Shown: piece by piece, positions 7,938 through 9,865 of the stretch
How positions within the stretch are numbered: the first letter of the stretch is position 1
Layout of the letters: every line of letters starts with the position of its first letter
Program-made: the position numbers and the translations under genes
Notes under the pieces: model-generated
What the model saw: only the letters and a program-made list of their open reading frames with translations
What the model was told of the DNA's origin: nothing
Database searches by the model: none
Source of the DNA: an uncultured Schwartzia sp.
GTDB taxonomy: Bacteria; Bacillota; Negativicutes; Selenomonadales; Selenomonadaceae
Assembly (NCBI GenBank): GCA_905372875.1
Contig: CAJPQU010000075.1
Location: forward strand, 1 to 9,865
DNA: 9,865 bases
Direction: 5' to 3'

Positions 7938-8986
7938 CAACTTTCCACCCTCTTCATGACATGGATTTCATTGGGGCCGATGGTCATCCCCACCGCTGCC
8001 CCGGCCGGCGTCATGGCGGTGCTTTGCACCAGCCACTCGTAACCGTCGTCGGCGGTTACCACCATTTCATAGTGAACGCCCTTGAAGGTCACCGTGGTGA
8101 CGGTGCCGGAGAGCATCCCCGCCTCAGCCTCCACAATGCGCACATCTTCCGGACGCACCACCACATCCACCGGAACATCTTCCCCGATCCCCCGGTCGAC
8201 GCAGACAAATTCCCGCCCGGCGAAGGCCACCCGTTCGTCGCGCACCATCCGGCCCGGCAGGATATTGCTCTCGCCGATAAAATCCGCCACAAAGGGATTG
8301 CGCGGCTCGTTGTAGATATCCTCCGGTCGGCCGATCTGCTGGATGCGCCCGCCGTTCATCACCACCACCGTATCGCTCATGGTGAGCGCTTCTTCCTGAT
8401 CGTGGGTGACGAAAATAAAGGTGGAGCCCACCTGCTTTTGAATGCGCTTTAATTCCACCTGCATGTCCCGGCGCAGCTTCAGGTCTAACGCCGAAAGGGG
8501 CTCGTCCAAAAGAAGCACCTCCGGCTCGTTTACCAGCGCCCGGGCGATGGCGATGCGCTGCTGCTGTCCGCCGGAAAGGGCCTCCACCGACCGCTCGCCG
8601 TAGCCTTCCAAATTCACCAGCGCCAGCATTTTCTCCACCCGGGCGCGGATCTCCTTCGCCGGCGTTTTTTTCACCTGCAGCCCGAAGGCGATATTCTCGA
8701 ACACGTTCATGTGGGGAAAGAGGGCGTGGCGCTGGAACACTGTATTCACGCGCCGGCGATAGGGCGGCATCTGGCTGATGTCCTCCCCGTCGAACAAAAT
8801 TTTTCCCCCGCTGGGCGTCTCAAACCCGGCGATAAGGCGAAGTGTCGTCGTCTTGCCGCAGCCTGACGGGCCTAAAAGCGTCAAAAATTCATTTTTCCGC
8901 ACGGTCAGATTGATCTGATCCAAAACCGTATGTCCCTCAAAATGTTTTGTCAGCTCCACCAGTCTGACGATGCCCGTGTCCGGCAT
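7937..8986 (-). CDS. potA: Spermidine/putrescine ABC transporter, ATP-binding protein
   Basis: The cytoplasmic ATPase powering the importer. Numbering from the preferred start (349 aa): Walker A GPSGCGKT (39-46), Q-loop glutamine 85 in FQRHALFPHMNVFENIAFG, signature LSGGQQQR (137-144), Walker B LLLDEP (158-163) with D-loop SALD, and the switch histidine 195 in THDQEEAL. The C-terminal third has the TOBE-type regulatory domain of the PotA/MalK group (FIGESNILPG, VVRPEDVRIV). The frame extends to an ATG at 9031 (364 aa), but that start has no good ribosome site and adds 15 residues foreign to the family (MGVGPCHPKDEEGLL). ATG at 8986 has AGAAGGG six bases upstream and gives MPDTGIVRLVELTKHF, a normal PotA start. 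It is the first gene of potABCD, preceded by an unusual structured leader. Confidence 0.95.
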   Translation of the reverse strand: MPDTGIVRLVELTKHFEGHTVLDQINLTVRKNEFLTLLGPSGCGKTTTLRLIAGFETPSGGKILFDGEDISQMPPYRRRVNTVFQRHALFPHMNVFENIAFGLQVKKTPAKEIRARVEKMLALVNLEGYGERSVEALSGGQQQRIAIARALVNEPEVLLLDEPLSALDLKLRRDMQVELKRIQKQVGSTFIFVTHDQEEALTMSDTVVVMNGGRIQQIGRPEDIYNEPRNPFVADFIGESNILPGRMVRDERVAFAGREFVCVDRGIGEDVPVDVVVRPEDVRIVEAEAGMLSGTVTTVTFKGVHYEMVVTADDGYEWLVQSTAMTPAGAAVGMTIGPNEIHVMKRVES

Positions 8987-8992
8987 AAGCAA

Positions 8993-8999
8993 CCCTTCT
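8993..8999 (-). promoter_or_regulatory. Ribosome binding site deciding the potA start
   Basis: AGAAGGG lies six bases before the ATG at 8986. The longer alternative (ATG at 9031) is preceded by CCGTAAGAT, without a clear Shine-Dalgarno. The site lies right after the small palindrome at 9001-9013, so folding there could affect its access. Confidence 0.65.
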
Positions 9000-9000
9000 T

Positions 9001-9031
9001 CATCCTTAGGATGACATGGGCCAACGCCCAT
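9001..9031 (-). promoter_or_regulatory. Two small tandem hairpins just upstream of the potA ribosome site
   Basis: On the minus strand ATGGGC-GTTG-GCCCAT (9016-9031) is a perfect 6-bp hairpin. Two bases later CATCC-TAA-GGATG (9001-9013) is a perfect 5-bp hairpin ending just before AGAAGGG. The symmetry is directly visible; a regulatory role is inference. Confidence 0.45.
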
Positions 9032-9038
9032 ATCTTAC

Positions 9039-9196
9039 GGAAGCACTGATAAATTCAGCCCATCCTCTTGGCACATCTTTTTCGCCCTGCCGACGTCAGC
9101 AAATCTTCCGCAGAGCACTACTCTGCGGAAGATTTATTTTCCGGCAGGACAAAAAATCTGCCCCAATCTGACAGACTTCATTTTATCAGTGCTTCC
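9039..9196. repeat. 158-bp nested inverted repeat (MITE-like element or structured leader)
   Basis: Three pairs of inverted segments share one centre near 9118. The ends are a perfect 15-bp inverted repeat, GGAAGCACTGATAAA at 9039-9053 and its complement at 9182-9196. The middle pair CCTGCCG (9086-9092) and CGGCAGG (9142-9148) extends outward as an imperfect match through a T/A run. The core is a perfect 15-bp pair, AAATCTTCCGCAGAG (9101-9115) and its complement (9121-9135), around a five-base loop CACTA. There is no reading frame for a transposase inside. A size below 200 bp, terminal repeats and no coding content fit a MITE. A TTA lies on each side one base out from the repeats (9035-9037 and 9198-9200), a weak candidate target duplication. 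No known family was recognised by eye. Confidence 0.8.
9151..9175 (-). terminator. Terminator-like hairpin with six Ts inside the potA leader
   Basis: On the minus strand TCTGTC (9170-9175) can pair with GGCAGA (9157-9162), six pairs including one G-T, over a seven-base loop, directly followed by TTTTTT (9151-9156). It could end the upstream zinc-ribbon transcript or act as an attenuator for potABCD. The T run also takes part in the longer palindrome, so the two folds would exclude one another. Confidence 0.5.
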
Positions 9197-9199
9197 TTT

Positions 9200-9205
9200 A
9201 TTATA
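9200..9205 (-). promoter_or_regulatory. Consensus -10 box, candidate potABCD promoter
   Basis: A perfect TATAAT on the minus strand sits in an AT-rich stretch between the zinc-ribbon gene and the inverted repeat. The -35 region is poor (TTTCTT at a 16-base spacing). The predicted start is near 9193, two or three bases inside the inverted repeat, giving a potA leader of about 207 bases that contains nearly the whole repeat. Confidence 0.5.
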
Positions 9206-9228
9206 CATATTTTCTCCCGAAAAGAAAG

Positions 9229-9648
9229 CTATGATTTTAGAAAAGGCGGCTCGTCCGACGATTTTTCTTCCGCTCCTCCGCAGTGAGGACAGCCCGCTTT
9301 ATCCGCCGGGATCGGCTGCCCGCAATCGGGACACGTCGGCTTCAACACCATGCCGCAATGGGGGCACCGGCTGAAACTCTCTGGCACGTCGCTGGCGCAC
9401 TGGGGGCAAGTCACTTTCTGGCTCACGTCTACCGGATCCTGCCCTTCTTCCTTCTGCGTCAACGCGGTATCCCGCTTCCTTTTTCCCGCCTTGCACCGCC
9501 CCCAGAGAAGATAGACCAGCGCCACAGGAACAAACGCCGCCGTCCCCAGCCCCCAAAGGAGCGCGTATTCCAAGGGATAGCCGCGCTTTTTCGCGTCCCA
9601 AAACACCACGAGGCCTAAAACGATCAAAAGCACCGAACGCACCGGCAT
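9229..9648 (-). CDS. Small membrane protein with C-terminal double zinc ribbon
   Basis: A 139-residue protein of unknown function. There are two predicted membrane helices: about 3-17 (RSVLLIVLGLVVFW) and about 27-49 (ALLWGLGTAAFVPVALVYLL), joined by the short polar DAKKRGYPLEY. A basic then acidic linker follows, and a cytoplasmic tail with four CxxC pairs: CPQC (81-84) with CPHC (95-98), and CPDC (106-109) with CPHC (120-123), two rubredoxin-like zinc knuckle units in tandem. Such ribbons usually bind zinc and mediate protein or nucleic acid contacts. The open frame has an ATG at 9654, but GGGAGG is only two bases from it and eight bases from the ATG at 9648, so I prefer the latter. It follows the DUF815-like gene by 50 bases and is probably co-transcribed with it. 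No function can be assigned. Confidence 0.85.
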   Translation of the reverse strand: MPVRSVLLIVLGLVVFWDAKKRGYPLEYALLWGLGTAAFVPVALVYLLWGRCKAGKRKRDTALTQKEEGQDPVDVSQKVTCPQCASDVPESFSRCPHCGMVLKPTCPDCGQPIPADKAGCPHCGGAEEKSSDEPPFLKS

Positions 9649-9656
9649 CCGCATTT

Positions 9657-9662
9657 CCTCCC
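9657..9662 (-). promoter_or_regulatory. Ribosome binding site deciding the zinc-ribbon gene start
   Basis: GGGAGG on the minus strand lies two bases before ATG 9654 and eight before ATG 9648. The usual 5-9 base spacing supports initiation at 9648, which removes Met-Arg from the longer model. Confidence 0.6.
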
Positions 9663-9698
9663 TTATCGCTCCCCGTCTGTCACTCTACCGCAGCATGG

Positions 9699-9865
9699 TC
9701 ACGGCGAATCCTCCAACGCTTTCTGCTGGCCCAGATAATAATCCACGAACTGCCGCGCCGTCCGTCCGCTGCGCCCTGAATGTTCCATCTCCCATCGCTG
9801 CCCGGCAAGGCGCAGCTCCTCCGGCGGCAGGAGGACGCCCGCCGCCCGAAGATAATGGTCGATGA
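9699..9865 (-). CDS. DUF815-type ATP-binding protein (partial, C-terminal end only)
   Basis: The last 54 codons of a gene entering from the right edge; the stop TGA is at 9699-9701. The translated tail contains LAGQRWEMEHSGRSGRTARQ followed by FVDYYLG. An R-W-E, then G-R-S-G-R-x-A-R-Q-F pattern close to the C-terminus is what I recall for DUF815 proteins, AAA-like ATPases of unknown role that are often annotated simply as ATP-binding protein. The Walker motifs would lie outside the window, so the assignment rests on this tail alone. It probably shares a transcript with the zinc-ribbon gene 50 bases downstream. Confidence 0.6.
   Translation of the reverse strand, partial: IDHYLRAAGVLLPPEELRLAGQRWEMEHSGRSGRTARQFVDYYLGQQKALEDSP

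Noticed and set aside
8987..9031. A longer potA start at ATG 9031
   Set aside because: It has a poor ribosome site, the added 15 residues are unlike PotA N-termini, and the DNA is made of two perfect small palindromes instead of coding-like sequence.
9039..9196. A CRISPR repeat or known riboswitch as an explanation for the repeated motifs
   Set aside because: There is only one inverted pair per motif, with no direct repeats at regular spacing, and no riboswitch core that I recognise.
9068..9286. Small plus-strand open frames across the inverted repeat
   Set aside because: They run through the palindrome and into the antisense of the zinc-ribbon gene. There is no ribosome site and the product has low complexity.

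Overview
The window reads as a bacterial chromosome segment, moderately GC-rich by eye. Every supported gene lies on the minus strand. Start sites have Gram-positive-type Shine-Dalgarno sequences (GGGAGG, AGGAG, AGAAGGG). There is a Firmicutes-style potABCD operon and also an ArnT/PMT-like membrane glycosyltransferase, an enzyme class common in cells with an outer membrane. A diderm Firmicute (Negativicutes) would fit, but this is inference from gene content; there is no rRNA or other marker to settle it.

In transcription order (high to low coordinates) I see four blocks. (1) 9865-9229: the C-terminal end of a DUF815-type ATPase, then a small membrane protein with a double zinc ribbon. (2) 9228-5224: a 158-bp nested inverted repeat between a consensus -10 box and potA, then the tightly packed polyamine ABC transporter operon potA-potB-potC-potD, closed by a strong intrinsic terminator. 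(3) 5192-3509: prfC (release factor 3), started by a TTG just after that terminator and followed by its own likely terminator. (4) 3466-1: a good sigma-A-type promoter driving murA (peptidoglycan precursor synthesis), then a GT39 membrane glycosyltransferase and the N-terminal two thirds or so of an old-yellow-enzyme-family flavin oxidoreductase, which runs off the window.

PotA (ATPase), PotB and PotC (permeases) and PotD (lipoprotein receptor) together form a complete spermidine/putrescine importer. MurA and the glycosyltransferase suggest a cell-envelope operon, with the flavoenzyme as a less obvious partner. The genes are ordinary families. The least ordinary part is the potA leader (8987-9230): a long imperfect palindrome with perfect 15-bp ends and a perfect 15-bp core, holding a terminator-like hairpin with six Ts, placed where it would be transcribed as the 5' leader of the polyamine operon. 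It could be a MITE-like insertion, an attenuator, or both. I found no CRISPR array, tRNA, rRNA, complete insertion sequence or new multi-gene system. No gap between genes exceeds 300 bases.
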